Assembly (NCBI RefSeq): GCF_014189535.1
Contig: NZ_CP050308.1
Span: 806,001-870,000 of the forward strand
Reading direction: 5' to 3'
Origin: Rhizobium lusitanum
GTDB taxonomy: Bacteria > Pseudomonadota > Alphaproteobacteria > Rhizobiales > Rhizobiaceae
Length of the DNA: 64,000 nucleotides
The notes under the pieces are model-generated. The model was not told where the DNA came from and ran no database searches. It saw only the letters and a list, made by a program, of their open reading frames with translations. This document shows positions 48,774-60,906 of this stretch, one piece after another. The position numbers and the translations under genes were made by a program. Position 1 is the first letter of the stretch, and the number at the start of each line of letters is the position of its first letter.

Positions 48774-49748
48774 CTACTCCGTCGTGACGCCCTGGAACGG
48801 GCGAACTTCGCGACCGGGCATGAAGCCGCCGAGACGCTTGATTTCCCATTCCAGCTTTACACCGGACTTTTCGAAGACTTCGCGGCGAACCTGCTCGCCG
48901 AGATATTCGAGATCGTAGCCGGTCGCCTGTTCCATGTTGATCATAAAATTGCAGTGCAGCGACGACATCTGCGCCCCGCCGATAACAAGACCGCGGCAAC
49001 CCGCTTCGTCGATCAACTTCCAGGCGGACAGATCGTCGGGATTCTTGAAGGTCGAACCACCGGTCTTCTCGCGGATCGGCTGCACGGTCTCGCGATGCGC
49101 ACGCACGGCATCCATCTCGGCCCGGATCTTGGTACGATCCTCGGGATAGCCCTCGAAAAGAACATGCGTGAAGATCAGATCATCCGCTGCCGCCGAGTGA
49201 CGATAGGTATAACCCATCTCTTCATTGGTCAGCACATGCTTCACGCCCTTGCGGTCAACCGCATGCACCTCGATCACACGATCGCGCGTCTCGGCACCGT
49301 TGGCGCCGGCATTCATGCGCGCAGCGCCACCGATGCCGCCGGGAATGCCATAGTAGAAGTGAAAGCCGCCGATGCCGTTATCCATGGCCATGGCAGCCAC
49401 ATGCTTGTCCGGGCAGATGGCGCCGGCCAGGATGCGGTTCTCGCCGACAAGCTCGACCGAACCGAAGCCCTTGGCCGAAAGCCGCAGGACGACGCCGGGA
49501 ATACCGCCGTCACGCACCAGAATGTTCGAACCGACACCCACCACCGTCAACGGCACTTCGTCCGGCAGCACCTTCAGAAAATCGATCAGATCGTCCGTAT
49601 CATGCGGCTGGAACATCAGTTCCGCCAACCCGCCGGCGCGAAACCATGTAACGCGATCCATCGGCGCATCCGGCGTCAGCCGACCCCTGATATCCTTTAC
49701 ACTGTCGCCGAGCGACGCCAGAAGCTTTTCCCCGTTTACCTGTTTCAT
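48774..49748 (-). CDS. murB: UDP-N-acetylenolpyruvoylglucosamine reductase
   Basis: 324 residues of the FAD enzyme that reduces enolpyruvyl-UDP-GlcNAc to UDP-MurNAc. The FAD-binding segments [14 protein letters not shown] and [20 protein letters not shown] (residues 30-90) and the [19 protein letters not shown] stretch near 130 are clear; [10 protein letters not shown] holds the catalytic Ser near 230. It overlaps murC by four bases and is the last gene of the upstream dcw segment. Confidence 0.97.
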   Translation of the reverse strand: MKQVNGEKLLASLGDSVKDIRGRLTPDAPMDRVTWFRAGGLAELMFQPHDTDDLIDFLKVLPDEVPLTVVGVGSNILVRDGGIPGVVLRLSAKGFGSVELVGENRILAGAICPDKHVAAMAMDNGIGGFHFYYGIPGGIGGAARMNAGANGAETRDRVIEVHAVDRKGVKHVLTNEEMGYTYRHSAAADDLIFTHVLFEGYPEDRTKIRAEMDAVRAHRETVQPIREKTGGSTFKNPDDLSAWKLIDEAGCRGLVIGGAQMSSLHCNFMINMEQATGYDLEYLGEQVRREVFEKSGVKLEWEIKRLGGFMPGREVRPFQGVTTE

Positions 49749-51160
49749 GCGGACTTACCCGAGAGGCCTTCCAATTCCTTTGGCAATGATGCTGCCCAAT
49801 ATGTGATGCTACCAGCCCCCAAGAGAACCACAAAATCACCCGGTTGCGCAATCTCTGCAATCAGAGGGGCTAGATCCTCTTGAGACAAGAGATAGCGCGC
49901 ATCGCGATGACCGCCAGCCTTGATGCGAGATACCAACTCCTGCGAATCCACGCCCTCGATCGGCTCTTCGCCAGCGGCATAGACCGGTGCGAGAAAGATA
50001 CTGTCTGCATCGTTGAAGCAGGCGGCGAATTCTTCGAACAGGCTCGACAGGCGCGTGTAGCGATGCGGCTGATGAACGGCGATGACACGGCCATTGCACG
50101 CCTCGCGCGCCGCCTTCAGGACGGCCTTGATCTCGACCGGATGATGGCCGTAGTCGTCGAAGACCTTAACCCCATTCCATTCACCGGTCAGCGTGAAGCG
50201 CCGCTTGACGCCGCCGAAAGAGGCAAGCCCCTTGGCGATGGCCTCGTTTGAGATGCCAAGGCGGTTGGCGACGGCTATCGCTGCCGTGGCATTGGAAATA
50301 TTATGGCGACCGGGCATCGGTATGACGAGATCCTTGATCTGGATCACCTTGCCCGTGCGGCGCCTGCGGATTTCGATATCGAACAGCGAGCGCGTGCCGT
50401 CGATGCGGACATTCGAGAAGCGCACATCGGCCTGCGGGTTCTCACCATAGGTGATGATCTTGCGATCCTCGATGCGACCGACCAGCGACTGTACTTCGGG
50501 ATGGTCGATGCACATCACGCCGAAGCCGTAGAACGGCACATTCTCGACAAACTGCCGGAAGGCGGCGCGCACGGCATCGAAATTGCCGTAGTGATCGAGA
50601 TGTTCCGGGTCGATATTGGTAACGACGGCCACATCGGCGGGCAGCTTCAGGAAGGTGCCGTCCGATTCGTCGGCCTCGACCACCATCCACTCGCCCTCGC
50701 CCATGCGCGCGTTGGTACCATAGGCGTTGATGATGCCGCCGTTGATGACAGTCGGGTCAAGCCCGCCGGCTTCGAGCAGCGTCGCCACCAGCGAGGTGGT
50801 GGTGGTCTTGCCATGCGTGCCGCCGATGGCGATGGCATTGCGGAAACGCATCAGCTCGGCCAGCATTTCGGCGCGACGCACCACCGGCAGCAATTTTTCG
50901 CGCGCTGCAGCAAGTTCCGGATTGCTCTTCTTGATGGCGGTGGAAACGACCACGACCTCGGCATCGCCGAGATTTTCCGCCTTGTGGCCGATATGGACCG
51001 GGATCCCCTTGTCGCGCAGCCGCTGGACGTTGGCGCTCTCCGACTGGTCGGACCCCTGCACGCGATGACCGAGATTATGCAGCACCTCGGCGATGCCACT
51101 CATCCCGATCCCGCCGATACCGATAAAATGCACAAGGCCAATGGCCTTCGGCAGCTTCAT
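49745..51160 (-). CDS. murC: UDP-N-acetylmuramate--L-alanine ligase
   Basis: 471 residues of a Mur ligase that adds L-Ala to UDP-MurNAc. The N-terminal Rossmann motif [17 protein letters not shown], the ATP loop [17 protein letters not shown] near residue 112, and the [12 protein letters not shown] and [11 protein letters not shown] segments match MurC. It overlaps murG and murB by four bases each (ATGA), implying coupled translation. Confidence 0.98.
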   Translation of the reverse strand: MKLPKAIGLVHFIGIGGIGMSGIAEVLHNLGHRVQGSDQSESANVQRLRDKGIPVHIGHKAENLGDAEVVVVSTAIKKSNPELAAAREKLLPVVRRAEMLAELMRFRNAIAIGGTHGKTTTTSLVATLLEAGGLDPTVINGGIINAYGTNARMGEGEWMVVEADESDGTFLKLPADVAVVTNIDPEHLDHYGNFDAVRAAFRQFVENVPFYGFGVMCIDHPEVQSLVGRIEDRKIITYGENPQADVRFSNVRIDGTRSLFDIEIRRRRTGKVIQIKDLVIPMPGRHNISNATAAIAVANRLGISNEAIAKGLASFGGVKRRFTLTGEWNGVKVFDDYGHHPVEIKAVLKAAREACNGRVIAVHQPHRYTRLSSLFEEFAACFNDADSIFLAPVYAAGEEPIEGVDSQELVSRIKAGGHRDARYLLSQEDLAPLIAEIAQPGDFVVLLGAGSITYWAASLPKELEGLSGKSA

Positions 51161-52281
51161 ACGCCTGCCCCCTTGAAGTCTTGAATTGAACGTTTTGCGG
51201 CAATAGCCTCTACCATATCGGCAAGCAAGCTTGCTGCATCCGGCTTGCCGGCCTGCCTGGCTGCGGCCGCCATCTTCGCGAGCTTCTCCGGCATCGTCAT
51301 CGCACCGCGAAGGATGGTCGAAAGCTTCTCCGGTGTGAGCTCGGCTTGCGGAATGACCTTAACGCCGCCAGTGGCCGCCAGGGCCGCCGCATTGGCAGCC
51401 TGATCATGATCGAGAGCATAAGGATAGGGCACGAGGATTGCCGGACGGCCGATGACCGCCAGCTCCGACACCGTCGATGCGCCGGAGCGGCAGAGAACCA
51501 GGTGAGCCGCGCCGATGCGCTCTGCCATGTCGCTGAAGAACGGCGCGATATCCGCGCCCATTTCCAGTTTCCTGGTGCAGCTATTGACCGTTTCCATGTC
51601 CTCGGGGCGCACCTGCTGCGTTATGCGAAGGCGTTTGCGCAGCGGCTCTTCCAGCAGGCTGATTGCCGTCGGCACCGCCTTGGAAAAATACTGCGCGCCC
51701 TGGCTACCGCCGAAAACGACCAGATTGAAAGGATCGTCCGGGACGGATGGCACATAGGGCTGTTTGGCGGCCTCGATGACCGCCGGACGCACGGGATTGC
51801 CCGTCGTCACCGTCTTCTCGGGAAAAGCCCCGCCGTTCTCCGGCAGGAAGCCGCCGGCGATCGCCTGCACGCGCGCGGCAAGCGCCTTGTTGGCGCGGCC
51901 CATCACGGCATTCTGTTCGTGGATCATCGCCGGCACGCCCATGCGGGTGGCGGCAAGCAGCGGCGGCACAGTCGGATAACCGCCAAAGCCGACGACGCAG
52001 AGCGGCTTGATGGTGCGGATCAGCTTGCGCGCAGCGCGGATGCCGGTCCACAGCGTCCACAACGAGCGGGCGACCTTAACAGGGTTCTTCGAGCCAATCG
52101 TTGCCGATGGCACGACATGAATCTCGTCGGCCGGAAACTTGCCGGCATAGCGTTCGGCGCGACTATCGGTGACGAGGTGCACGGAATATCCGCGCTCCTT
52201 CAACTTGTGAGCCAGCGCCTCGGCCGGAAATACGTGGCCGCCGGTTCCACCGGCGGCAAGCAGAATAATGCCTTTACTCAT
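51157..52281 (-). CDS. murG: UDP-GlcNAc:lipid I GlcNAc transferase (MurG)
   Basis: 374 residues of a GT28 glycosyltransferase converting lipid I to lipid II at the inner membrane. The N-terminal glycine loop [17 protein letters not shown] and the donor-site region [25 protein letters not shown] near 265 are both present. It overlaps murC by four bases. Its ATG overlaps the stop codon of a 29-codon ORF with its own ribosome site. Confidence 0.97.
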   Translation of the reverse strand: MSKGIILLAAGGTGGHVFPAEALAHKLKERGYSVHLVTDSRAERYAGKFPADEIHVVPSATIGSKNPVKVARSLWTLWTGIRAARKLIRTIKPLCVVGFGGYPTVPPLLAATRMGVPAMIHEQNAVMGRANKALAARVQAIAGGFLPENGGAFPEKTVTTGNPVRPAVIEAAKQPYVPSVPDDPFNLVVFGGSQGAQYFSKAVPTAISLLEEPLRKRLRITQQVRPEDMETVNSCTRKLEMGADIAPFFSDMAERIGAAHLVLCRSGASTVSELAVIGRPAILVPYPYALDHDQAANAAALAATGGVKVIPQAELTPEKLSTILRGAMTMPEKLAKMAAAARQAGKPDAASLLADMVEAIAAKRSIQDFKGAGV

Positions 52282-52367
52282 AATCTTCGCTCCCGCGAAT
52301 ACCCCTCTACGCGGGGCATCTCCCTCATATAGGAAGTCGCCACGGCTGCGTCATCGAAGTGCGTCAT
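52278..52367 (-). CDS. Possible 29-residue ORF coupled to murG
   Basis: Between ftsW and murG is a 178-base gap. In it, AAGGA lies five to six bases before an ATG at 52365-52367. The frame runs 29 codons ([13 protein letters not shown]...) and its TGA overlaps the murG ATG as ATGA. The neighbouring Mur genes are coupled the same way, so translation of this ORF could feed ribosomes to murG. I know no family for the peptide; it may be only a leader. Confidence 0.4.
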   Translation of the reverse strand: MTHFDDAAVATSYMREMPRVEGYSRERRL

Positions 52368-52459
52368 GCTTCCTTCATAAACCGCCCTCTTCGCAAATGC
52401 GAACGGAGAATGGTCGAAAACCAGGGGACGGGAGCAAGGAATAGACAGGTCCAACTCGA

Positions 52460-53614
52460 TCACTCCGCCGGCAATCCATGTGTCACACGGAACTGGGTGC
52501 GGTCCTGAGCCCGCTTTTCCGGCCGGTGGCGCGTCAGGGCCAGGATGAAGCCCGCCGTCACGCAAATGGCGGTCATCGACGAACCACCATATGAGATGAG
52601 CGGCAGGGTCATGCCCTTGGCCGGGAGCAGTTGCAGGTTCACGCCGACATTGATGATCGACTGGATACCGATCTGCAGCACCAGGCCGGCAACTGCAAAG
52701 CGGTTGAAGTCGTTCTTTTCCTTGTAGGCATGTGACAGCCCGCGCAAAACCAGGAAGGCGAAGATGCAGACCAGAGCCATGCAGAAGACGGCGCCGAACT
52801 CTTCGGCAGCCACGGAGAAGATGAAGTCGGTATGGGCGTCCGGAATGATGCGCTTGACGATACCTTCGCCCGGACCGACCCCGAACCAATTGCCATGAAT
52901 GATGGCTTCCTTGGCAGTATCGACCTGGAACGTATCGCCTTCGCCAGTCAGGAACTTGTCGACGCGAAGCGCCACATGCGGAAAGACGTAATAGGCCGTC
53001 ACGAACCCGCCGGCGCCGAGACCGCCGAGCACCGAAATCCACAGCCAGGGCATGCCTGCCATGAAGAACATGCCGCCCCAGACGGCCGAAGTGAGGATCG
53101 TCTGGCCAAGGTCCGGCTGGGCAACGAGGAGTGCGGCGACGATACCGAAAAGGATGATGGCAAAGAGATTACCCGGAATCTCCGGCTGGCGTGCGTGCTC
53201 GGCAAACAGCCAGGCGCAGACGACGACGAAGGCCGGCTTCATGAATTCCGACGGCTGGACGGAGAGCGAGGCGATATTGACCCAGCGTCGCGACCCCTTG
53301 ACCTCAATGCCGAAAAACAAGGCGAACAGCATCATCGCCAGCGAGACGATCAGCAGAATGACCGCCGTTCGCCGTACCTGCCGCGGCGTCATGAAGGAGA
53401 TGCCGATCATCGCCGAAATCGCGGGAACCAGGAACAGGGCATGGCGCTTGACGAAATGGAAGGGTTCGAGCCCGATGCGCTCCGCAACCGCGGGCGAGGC
53501 CGCGAAGGAAAGCATGAAGCCGATACCGATCAGCAGAACGAATAATGCCAGGAACACACGGTCGATGGTCCAGAACCATTCGGCCAAGGCCCCACGTTCA
53601 ACGCGGCTTACCAT
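52460..53614 (-). CDS. ftsW: Lipid II polymerase FtsW
   Basis: 384 residues of a SEDS protein with about ten membrane helices. Typical segments are GSRRWVNIASLSVQPSEFMK near residue 120, QPDLGQTILT near 175, and the terminal MTLPLISYGGSSMTAICVTAG. With FtsI it polymerises septal glycan strands. The ATG at 53614 has AGGAGG ten bases upstream; an earlier in-frame codon would overlap murD and lacks similarity. It starts one base after the murD stop. Confidence 0.96.
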   Translation of the reverse strand: MVSRVERGALAEWFWTIDRVFLALFVLLIGIGFMLSFAASPAVAERIGLEPFHFVKRHALFLVPAISAMIGISFMTPRQVRRTAVILLIVSLAMMLFALFFGIEVKGSRRWVNIASLSVQPSEFMKPAFVVVCAWLFAEHARQPEIPGNLFAIILFGIVAALLVAQPDLGQTILTSAVWGGMFFMAGMPWLWISVLGGLGAGGFVTAYYVFPHVALRVDKFLTGEGDTFQVDTAKEAIIHGNWFGVGPGEGIVKRIIPDAHTDFIFSVAAEEFGAVFCMALVCIFAFLVLRGLSHAYKEKNDFNRFAVAGLVLQIGIQSIINVGVNLQLLPAKGMTLPLISYGGSSMTAICVTAGFILALTRHRPEKRAQDRTQFRVTHGLPAE

Positions 53615-53615
53615 A

Positions 53616-55028
53616 TCATTTGCCTCCTGTTGCTGAACCAACCAGCATGGTGACACCCTCAATCGCAGCCACATGGCTGACGAAGGCGTCACCCCTGACT
53701 TCGAAATTCTTATACTGGTCGAAGCTTGCGCAGGCCGGTGACAACATCACCGCCGCCGCGTCATGCTCGTCCTTGTCCGCATCATCAGCCGCATGGGCGA
53801 CCGCGCGCTCCAGCGTGCCGGAAATCTCGTATGGCACCTGTTCGCCGAGCGTCGCCGCAAAGGCGGGCGCAGCTTCACCGATCAGATAGGCCTTGGCGAT
53901 ACGCGGAAAGAGCGAAGCCAGCGTCGTGATGCCACCCTCTTTCGGCAAGCCGCCGGCGATCCAGTAGATGCGATCGTAACTGGACAGCGCAGGAGCGGCC
54001 GCATCCGCATTGGTTGCCTTGGAATCATTGACGAAGACAACGCGACCGCGACGACCGACCGGCTGCATGCGATGTTTGAGGCCGGGAAAGGATTGGAGCC
54101 CGGCACGTATATCGTCGGCGGAAACACCGACCGCCAAGCAGGCAGCGATCGCAGCCGCGGCGTTCTGCGCATTATGGCTGCCGCGCAGCGTCTGGATCCC
54201 GTCGAGATCGGCAATCTCCGCTATCGCGCAGGCCGAAGCCTCGATAATGCGACTGCCTTCGGCAAAGAACCCGTCCGCCAACACATGCCGCCGCGAAATG
54301 CGAGTGACCTTGGCGCCCGCCCGCTCGATGCGCTCGGCGATCAGCGAGGAATAGCTGTCGTCAACACCAACAATGGCGACGCCGCTGCCCGCGACGAGCC
54401 GTTCCTTGATGTCGGCGTAGTGTTGCATCGTGCCGTGCCGATCGAGATGATCGGGGGTCAGATTGAGCAGGATGCCGGCAGAAGGGTTGAGCGTCGGGGC
54501 AAGATCAATCTGATAGGAGGAGCATTCGACAACGTAGTAACGCTCCGCCTTCGGCGGATCCAACGTCAGGATGGCCGTTCCGATATTGCCGCCAAGCTGC
54601 GTGTCGCGACCGCTCGATTGCAGGATATGGGCGACCAAGGCCGTCGTGGTGGATTTGCCGTTCGTGCCGGTAATGGCGATGAACGGGCAATCCGGCGCAT
54701 GCGCCCGCCGCTCGCGGACAAACAGCTCGACATCGCCGATAACCTCGACACCGGCGGCGCGGGCGAGATCGACCGTCCAATGCGGCTTCGGATGGGTCAG
54801 CGGCACGCCCGGCGACAATACGAAGACCGACAGCGCGTTCCAGTCGATGCTTCTAAGATCGGCGACCGGGATACCCTCGGCCGAAGCCTTTGCCACGCTA
54901 TCGGGATTGTCGTCCCAGGCAGTCACCTCGGCGCCGCCGGCGACAAGCGCCCGCGCCGTGGCAAAGCCTGAGCCGCCGAGGCCGAACAATGCGACCTTTT
55001 TTCCCTTGAGCGTGGTGACTGGGATCAT
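53616..55028 (-). CDS. murD: UDP-MurNAc-L-alanine--D-glutamate ligase
   Basis: 470 residues of the Mur ligase adding D-Glu. The N-terminal [24 protein letters not shown] loop [18 protein letters not shown] near 120, and [13 protein letters not shown] near 190 are clear. [17 protein letters not shown] near 325 is the MurD C-terminal domain. It follows mraY by seven bases within the dcw operon. Confidence 0.98.
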   Translation of the reverse strand: MIPVTTLKGKKVALFGLGGSGFATARALVAGGAEVTAWDDNPDSVAKASAEGIPVADLRSIDWNALSVFVLSPGVPLTHPKPHWTVDLARAAGVEVIGDVELFVRERRAHAPDCPFIAITGTNGKSTTTALVAHILQSSGRDTQLGGNIGTAILTLDPPKAERYYVVECSSYQIDLAPTLNPSAGILLNLTPDHLDRHGTMQHYADIKERLVAGSGVAIVGVDDSYSSLIAERIERAGAKVTRISRRHVLADGFFAEGSRIIEASACAIAEIADLDGIQTLRGSHNAQNAAAAIAACLAVGVSADDIRAGLQSFPGLKHRMQPVGRRGRVVFVNDSKATNADAAAPALSSYDRIYWIAGGLPKEGGITTLASLFPRIAKAYLIGEAAPAFAATLGEQVPYEISGTLERAVAHAADDADKDEHDAAAVMLSPACASFDQYKNFEVRGDAFVSHVAAIEGVTMLVGSATGGK

Positions 55029-55035
55029 CGTCGCC

Positions 55036-56157
55036 TCACCGGAGCTTCAGGGTGGAAAGGCCGACCATCGCCAGGATGACCGCGACAATCCAGAAACGAA
55101 CAACCACCTGGCTTTCCGTCCACCCCTTCTTTTCGAAGTGATGGTGGATCGGCGCCATCAGGAAGACGCGCCGCCTGGTCATTTTGAAGAAGCCGACCTG
55201 GATGATGACCGAAAGTGCCTCCAACACGAAGAGACCGCCGATGATCGCCATGACGATCTCATGCTTAGTGGCAACCGCCACCGTACCGATCAGGCCACCG
55301 AGCGCCAGCGAACCGGTGTCGCCCATGAAGATGGCCGCCGGTGGAGCGTTGAACCAAAGAAATCCGAGGCCGGCGCCGATGACTGCGCCAAGCACCACGG
55401 CCAATTCGCCGGTGCCGGGCACAAAGTTGATCGCCAGATAGTCGGCGAAGACGAAGTTGCCGGCGAGATAGGAGATGACGCCGAAGGACGCCGCGGCGAT
55501 CATGACGGGCACAATGGCAAGCCCGTCAAGGCCGTCGGTCAGGTTCACGGCGTTGCCCGCCGAAACAATGACGAAAGCCCCAAACAACACGAAGAACATG
55601 CCGAGATTGAGCATGAAACTCTTGAAGAACGGGAAGGCAACGGACGAACCGAAGGTCGAGCCGGCGGGACCGGAGGACAGCGCCGTGTTCATCATGAAGT
55701 AGACGGCGATCGCGGCGATGATAAATTCGAGGCCGAGGCGGGCGCGGCCGGAGAAACCCTTGTCGCTCTGCTTCGTTACCTTGAGATAATCGTCATAAAA
55801 ACCGATAGCCCCGAAGCCCAGGGTGACGAGCAGCGTCGCAACCACGTAAACATTGGCAAGATCGGCCCACAACAACGACGACACCACGATGCCGGCCAGG
55901 ATCATCAGGCCGCCCATGGTCGGCGTACCGGCCTTCTTGAAGTGGGTCTGCGGACCGTCGGCGCGAATCGGCTGTCCCCGGCCCTGACGCACACGCAGGG
56001 AAGCGATGATTCGCGGTCCGAAGAGGAATACGATCAACGCCGAGGTGAACAAGGCGCCGCCTGTGCGGAACGTGATGTATCTGAACAGATTGAGAAATCT
56101 GAAGTGGGTACTGAAAAAATGAATATGGTCCGACAGTTCGGCAAGCCAGATTAGCAT
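55036..56157 (-). CDS. mraY: Phospho-N-acetylmuramoyl-pentapeptide transferase
   Basis: 373 residues, slightly longer than the usual 360, with ten membrane helices. It transfers phospho-MurNAc-pentapeptide to undecaprenyl phosphate, giving lipid I. Catalytic segments: FYDDYLKV with the DD pair near residue 120, [13 protein letters not shown] near 200, [12 protein letters not shown] near 275, and the histidine cluster [11 protein letters not shown] near 335. It lies 11 bases after murF. Confidence 0.98.
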   Translation of the reverse strand: MLIWLAELSDHIHFFSTHFRFLNLFRYITFRTGGALFTSALIVFLFGPRIIASLRVRQGRGQPIRADGPQTHFKKAGTPTMGGLMILAGIVVSSLLWADLANVYVVATLLVTLGFGAIGFYDDYLKVTKQSDKGFSGRARLGLEFIIAAIAVYFMMNTALSSGPAGSTFGSSVAFPFFKSFMLNLGMFFVLFGAFVIVSAGNAVNLTDGLDGLAIVPVMIAAASFGVISYLAGNFVFADYLAINFVPGTGELAVVLGAVIGAGLGFLWFNAPPAAIFMGDTGSLALGGLIGTVAVATKHEIVMAIIGGLFVLEALSVIIQVGFFKMTRRRVFLMAPIHHHFEKKGWTESQVVVRFWIVAVILAMVGLSTLKLR

Positions 56158-56168
56158 AAGAGCCCTTT

Positions 56169-57629
56169 CTAAAGCCCCTGATGGGAGTGGGGCTCCGTGT
56201 CGGAGAATGCTGGAAACTTGTCAAGCAAAGCCGTCACGATCTTCCCGAAACCTGTCCCCAGCGACGATTTCACCATCAAGACGTCGCCAGGGGCGACGGA
56301 ATTGAGTACGAATTCCGAGAGTTCTTCCGTGTTCTCGCGGTATTCGACATAAACACTTTCCGGCAGCGCATCCCTTAGCGCCACCATCTCCGGACCCGCC
56401 AGCCAGACATGCTCGATGCCGGCCGCAAGCAGCGGCCCGGCAAGGTTGGCATGCACCCGCTGGACATAATCCCCCATTTCCAGCATGTCGCCGAGGATAG
56501 CGATCCGCCTGCCCGCCCTGCTCCCGACATTCGCATCCGGCAAAGATGTCGCCAGCAGCGCGATAGCCGCGCGCATGGAAGCGGGATTGGCGTTGTAACT
56601 TTCGTCGATCAGCGTGAAATAGCCGTTGCCGACCGCCCGCTTGTGGCGCTGTCCCCTGCCCTTTTCGGCCTGCAGGCCCGCCAGCGCATCGATCGCCTTG
56701 TCGAGATCGGCATCGACCAGCATCACAGCCCCGAGAACGGCCAGCGCGTTTTCCGCAATATGCCGTCCGGGTGCGCCGATCGCCACTTCCATAGTCTCGC
56801 CGCCAATCGTCAGCCACAGCGTTGAGTTCTCTTCCGAGGCGTTGAATTCCGCCAGCCGCACATCCGCCTTGGCATGCTGCCCGAAGCTATGCACATGCTC
56901 GACACCGGCCGCCAATGCGGCACGCTCCAGGAATTCGAACTGGTCGTTGTCGCGGTTGAGAATGACATGACCGCCCGGCGCGACGCCGTCAAAAATCTCC
57001 GCCTTGGCGGCGGCTATTTCCGTGATGCTCTTGAAATTGCCGAGGTGAGCCGGTGCGATCGTGGTGATGATCGCCACATTCGGCTGCACCATCTTGGCAA
57101 GCGGCCGGATCTCTTCGGCATGATTCATGCCGACTTCGAAGACACCGAAATCCGTATCCTCAGGCATGCGCGCCAAGGTGAGTGGCACGCCCCAATGATT
57201 GTTGAAGGAAGCGACGGAAGCATGCACCTTGCCCGACGGCGAGAGTGTCCGACGCAGCATCTCCTTTGTGGTCGTCTTGCCGACCGATCCCGTGACGGCG
57301 ATGATTTTCGCCTGTGTGCGCTGGCGAGCGGCAACACCCAATCTTCCGAGCGCCGCCAGGACGTCATCGACAACGATCTTCGGCACGGTTAGCCGCCCCA
57401 TGGCCGGCAGCCGCGCCTCGCTGATGATGATCATTGCCGCACCATTGGCCATCGCCAGATTGGCGTAGTCGTGACCATCCACACGATCGCCCTTGATGGC
57501 AAAGAAAGCTTCGCCGGGCTTGATCGAGCGGCTATCGATGGAAATCCCCGTAATGCCTTCAGGCATCGCCCCGAAGGAGCGGCCCACAATGGCGGCGATC
57601 ATGTCTTCAGTTGTCCATAGCCAGCTCAA
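56169..57629 (-). CDS. murF: UDP-MurNAc-tripeptide--D-Ala-D-Ala ligase
   Basis: 486 residues of the Mur ligase that adds D-Ala-D-Ala, the product of Ddl. The ATP loop [17 protein letters not shown] near residue 112, [15 protein letters not shown], and [15 protein letters not shown] near 340 are typical. It overlaps murE by four bases (ATGA) and precedes mraY. Confidence 0.98.
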   Translation of the reverse strand: MSWLWTTEDMIAAIVGRSFGAMPEGITGISIDSRSIKPGEAFFAIKGDRVDGHDYANLAMANGAAMIIISEARLPAMGRLTVPKIVVDDVLAALGRLGVAARQRTQAKIIAVTGSVGKTTTKEMLRRTLSPSGKVHASVASFNNHWGVPLTLARMPEDTDFGVFEVGMNHAEEIRPLAKMVQPNVAIITTIAPAHLGNFKSITEIAAAKAEIFDGVAPGGHVILNRDNDQFEFLERAALAAGVEHVHSFGQHAKADVRLAEFNASEENSTLWLTIGGETMEVAIGAPGRHIAENALAVLGAVMLVDADLDKAIDALAGLQAEKGRGQRHKRAVGNGYFTLIDESYNANPASMRAAIALLATSLPDANVGSRAGRRIAILGDMLEMGDYVQRVHANLAGPLLAAGIEHVWLAGPEMVALRDALPESVYVEYRENTEELSEFVLNSVAPGDVLMVKSSLGTGFGKIVTALLDKFPAFSDTEPHSHQGL

Positions 57630-59089
57630 GACTTTACCTCTTCCAATGCTTTGCGCAGTTCAGCATGATCGGAGAAGGGCAGCGTAACGCTACCGATCGT
57701 CTGACCTTCCTCGTGCCCCTTGCCCGCGACAATCAACGTGTCGCCGGATTTCAACATGCCGACAGCTTCGCGGATCGCCTCGGCGCGATCGGCGATCTCG
57801 GTGGCACAGGATGCCGCCGCCATGATCTCGGCGCGAATGGCCGCCGGCTCTTCAGAGCGCGGATTGTCATCGGTAACGATGACCACGTCAGCCAGACGGC
57901 AGGCAATTTCTCCCATGATCGGCCGTTTGCCGCGATCACGATCACCGCCGCAGCCGAAGACGACGATGATGCGGCCGGTGGTGAACGGCCGTACGGAATT
58001 CAGCACATTTTCCAGGGCATCCGGCTTATGGGCGTAGTCGACATAGGCCAGCGCGCCGTCATGCGTATGACCGACAAGCTCCAATCGGCCTGCAGCACCT
58101 ACGAGTTTCTCGAGCGCCGCCATCGCGACCGGCGCGGCAACGCCGGTTGATATGGCAAGACCTGCTGCGACGAGTGCGTTGGCAACCTGGAAGTCGCCGG
58201 CGAGCGGAATGTGAATCTCGAAAATATCGTCGCCGAAATGCACTTCGGCAATCTGCTTATGACGGAAATGCTCGACGCGCTTCAGCGCCAAAAATTCGCC
58301 CTTGCGGCCGACAGTCCGTATCTCCTGCCCGGCGTCACGCGCAGCGGCAATCGCCTGTTCCGACCATGGATCATCGGCAAAGATGACCGCCGGCGAGCCC
58401 TTGGGCAGCAGATCGCGGAACAGCCGCATCTTGGCGGCCATATAATCCTCGACCGTCGGGTGATAATCCATGTGGTCGCGGCCAAGATTGGTGAAGGCGG
58501 CGGCAGCCAGCCTGACGCCGTCGAGGCGGAATTGGTCGAGACCGTGGCTTGAAGCTTCCATCGCCGCATGGGTGACGCCTTCGTCGGCAAGTTCGACAAG
58601 CAACTGGTGCAGCGACACCGGGTCGGGCGTCGTCAGCGAGCCGTAGTCGTTGCGTGTCGGCGATACGACGCCGGTCGTGCCGATCATCGCGGCCGGATGA
58701 CCTGCATATGCCCAGATCTGCCTGGTGAAGGAAGCGACCGAGGTCTTGCCGGCGGTGCCGGTTACGGCAACCATCGTTTCGGGCTGCTTGTTATAAAAGC
58801 GTGAAGCGGCAACGGCGAGAAAACGGCGCGGCTCGGCAACGGTCAAAAGCGGCGCACCGGTTGCGGCTGCGCCATGGCCGGCGATAACGACAGATGCGCC
58901 ACGGGAAACGGCGTCGGCAATGAAACTTGCGCCGTCAGCCTTCGTGCCGGCAACAGCGACAAACGCCATGCCCGGTGTAACCTTGCGACTGTCGGCGGAA
59001 AGGCCAGTTATCTCGAGATCGCCAAGTGTCCCGCCGACCTGTCCGTTGAGTTCCGGAAACGTATTTCCGGCAATGTCCCGCAAGTTCAT
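57626..59089 (-). CDS. murE: UDP-MurNAc-dipeptide--2,6-diaminopimelate ligase
   Basis: 487 residues of the Mur ligase adding the third stem residue. The ATP loop is [16 protein letters not shown] near 112, and the DNPR motif in [11 protein letters not shown] near 410 specifies meso-diaminopimelate rather than lysine. The ATG at 59089 ([10 protein letters not shown]) matches the family; a GTG at 59152, just after the ftsI stop, would add 21 basic residues. The ribosome site before the ATG is weak, so coupling from ftsI is possible. Confidence 0.97.
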   Translation of the reverse strand: MNLRDIAGNTFPELNGQVGGTLGDLEITGLSADSRKVTPGMAFVAVAGTKADGASFIADAVSRGASVVIAGHGAAATGAPLLTVAEPRRFLAVAASRFYNKQPETMVAVTGTAGKTSVASFTRQIWAYAGHPAAMIGTTGVVSPTRNDYGSLTTPDPVSLHQLLVELADEGVTHAAMEASSHGLDQFRLDGVRLAAAAFTNLGRDHMDYHPTVEDYMAAKMRLFRDLLPKGSPAVIFADDPWSEQAIAAARDAGQEIRTVGRKGEFLALKRVEHFRHKQIAEVHFGDDIFEIHIPLAGDFQVANALVAAGLAISTGVAAPVAMAALEKLVGAAGRLELVGHTHDGALAYVDYAHKPDALENVLNSVRPFTTGRIIVVFGCGGDRDRGKRPIMGEIACRLADVVIVTDDNPRSEEPAAIRAEIMAAASCATEIADRAEAIREAVGMLKSGDTLIVAGKGHEEGQTIGSVTLPFSDHAELRKALEEVKS

Positions 59090-59154
59090 CGAATATACTT
59101 TTCGTTTTTGATCGCTCCGCCCTCTCGCGAATCGACCCGTGTATTCTTTCACGC

Positions 59155-60906
59155 TTAATAAGACACCAGCAAGGCCGAGTTATCTTTTCCAAAGCTGGGC
59201 TGGATTCCAAGGATCGGCGCGGCCCTGGCGATGATATCGCGAGCGATCGGCGCCGCTGTATAGGCCGAGATCGTGCCGCCATGCTCACCGGTCTTCGGCT
59301 CGTCGCAGAAGGTCATGATGATGTATTGCGGATTGTCGATCGGGAACGCCGCCAGGAAGGTGTTGAAGTTCAGCGTATTCGAATAGCGGCCATGGACGAC
59401 CTTGTCGGCCGTGCCGGTCTTGCTGCCGACATCATAGCCCGGAACACGGGCAGCGCGGCCGGAACCCTTCGAGCCGTTGAAGTCGAGCAGGAAGCGCACA
59501 TTGTCGCTGGTGCTTTTCTTGATGACGGTTTTCGCGATCTCGTCAGCATCGGAGCGGTTGCGCGGCAGGAAGGTCGGGTCGATGAGCTTGCCGCCGTTGA
59601 CAAGGGCGGCACCGGCGACGGCCGTCTGCAGCGGGGTAGTGGAAACGCCGTGTCCGAAGGAAATGGTGATCGAGTTGATCTTCTTCCACACGCGCGGCTG
59701 GCTCGGCATCTTCACTTCCGGCAACTCGGTGTGCATCTTGCTGAGCAGCCCTATGCGCGTCAGAAACTCCTTGTGACCTTCGATGCCGACGAGATCGGCG
59801 ATCTTCGCCGTGCCGATGTTCGAGGAGTACTGGAAAATTTCCGGAACGGTCAGCACGCGACGCTGGCCATGGAAATCCTTGATGGTGAAACCACCGATAC
59901 GGATTGGATTGGTGGCATCGAAGGCGTCACGCATCGTGACCTTGCCGGAATCGAACGCCATCGCCATGGTGAAGGTCTTGAAGGTCGACCCCATTTCGAA
60001 CGTGCCGTTCGTCATGCGGTTGAGCCAGCCTTCCGAAGCGCTCTCGTTCGGATAATTGGGATCGAAATCAGGGGCGGACGCCATCGCGACCACTTCGCCC
60101 GTATGAACGTCAAGCACCACCGCCCCGGCGCCCTTGGCCTGGAAATTGTTGACGGCGTTGACGACGGCGTCATGGACGATGTCCTGCACGCGCAGATCGA
60201 TCGAAAGCTTGACCGGCTGCAGCGGCTGAGTGTTGGTCATGCCGGCAGCTGCGAGATCGGCAAGCCCCTGATCGTCGATGTATTTCTCCATCCCGGCAAC
60301 GCCGCGATTGTCGATATTGACGTAGCCGAGAATGTGGGAAGCGGTTGAGCCGCCCGGATAGAAGCGGCGCTTCTCCGGACGAAAGCCAATGCCGGGAATC
60401 CCGAGTGCCAGGATCTGGCTCTGCTGCTTCGGCGTCAGCTGACGGCGAAGCCAGGCAAAATGCGAGGTCTTGGCGGCAAGCTTCTTGTAGGTGCCCTTGG
60501 TATCGAGATCTGGCAGAACGGTGCGCAACTCCTCGACCGCCTCGTCGGGATCGATGATCTTGTTTGGTTCGGCAAACAGCGAAACGGTGCGGATATCAGT
60601 CGCAAGCAGTGCACCGTTACGGTCGACGATGTCAGGGCGTGACGCCATCAGCCGGTCCGGCGGCAGGATGCTCGACGTCGTATCCGGCGCCGTCATGGCA
60701 AACTGGGCAAGACGTCCGCCGATGACGCAGTAAACAACGGCAAAGCTTGCAACCAGCAGAACAACGCGGCTCTTGGCCTGATTGGACTTGCGCTTACGGA
60801 CGCCTTCGAAGGTCGAATTTCCGAAGCCGCCACTCGGGCGATTGTTGCCGTCGGTGGAGAAATGCGCCTTGCTTTTCAAGACCATGATGCGCGAAAGAAA
60901 AGACAT
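59155..60906 (-). CDS. ftsI: Septal transpeptidase FtsI (PBP3)
   Basis: 583 residues. A basic cytoplasmic N-terminus of about 46 residues is followed by one membrane helix (49-65), the pedestal domain, and the transpeptidase domain. The active site is visible: Ser307-x-x-Lys310 (STFK), SSN in FQYSSNIG, and KTG in [10 protein letters not shown]. It cross-links septal peptidoglycan with FtsW. The ATG at 60906 overlaps the ftsL stop by one base (TGATG). Confidence 0.97.
   Translation of the reverse strand: MSFLSRIMVLKSKAHFSTDGNNRPSGGFGNSTFEGVRKRKSNQAKSRVVLLVASFAVVYCVIGGRLAQFAMTAPDTTSSILPPDRLMASRPDIVDRNGALLATDIRTVSLFAEPNKIIDPDEAVEELRTVLPDLDTKGTYKKLAAKTSHFAWLRRQLTPKQQSQILALGIPGIGFRPEKRRFYPGGSTASHILGYVNIDNRGVAGMEKYIDDQGLADLAAAGMTNTQPLQPVKLSIDLRVQDIVHDAVVNAVNNFQAKGAGAVVLDVHTGEVVAMASAPDFDPNYPNESASEGWLNRMTNGTFEMGSTFKTFTMAMAFDSGKVTMRDAFDATNPIRIGGFTIKDFHGQRRVLTVPEIFQYSSNIGTAKIADLVGIEGHKEFLTRIGLLSKMHTELPEVKMPSQPRVWKKINSITISFGHGVSTTPLQTAVAGAALVNGGKLIDPTFLPRNRSDADEIAKTVIKKSTSDNVRFLLDFNGSKGSGRAARVPGYDVGSKTGTADKVVHGRYSNTLNFNTFLAAFPIDNPQYIIMTFCDEPKTGEHGGTISAYTAAPIARDIIARAAPILGIQPSFGKDNSALLVSY

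Noticed and set aside
54571..56154. Open frame of 527 codons on the plus strand
   Set aside because: Antisense to murD and mraY, both of which are complete with all catalytic motifs.
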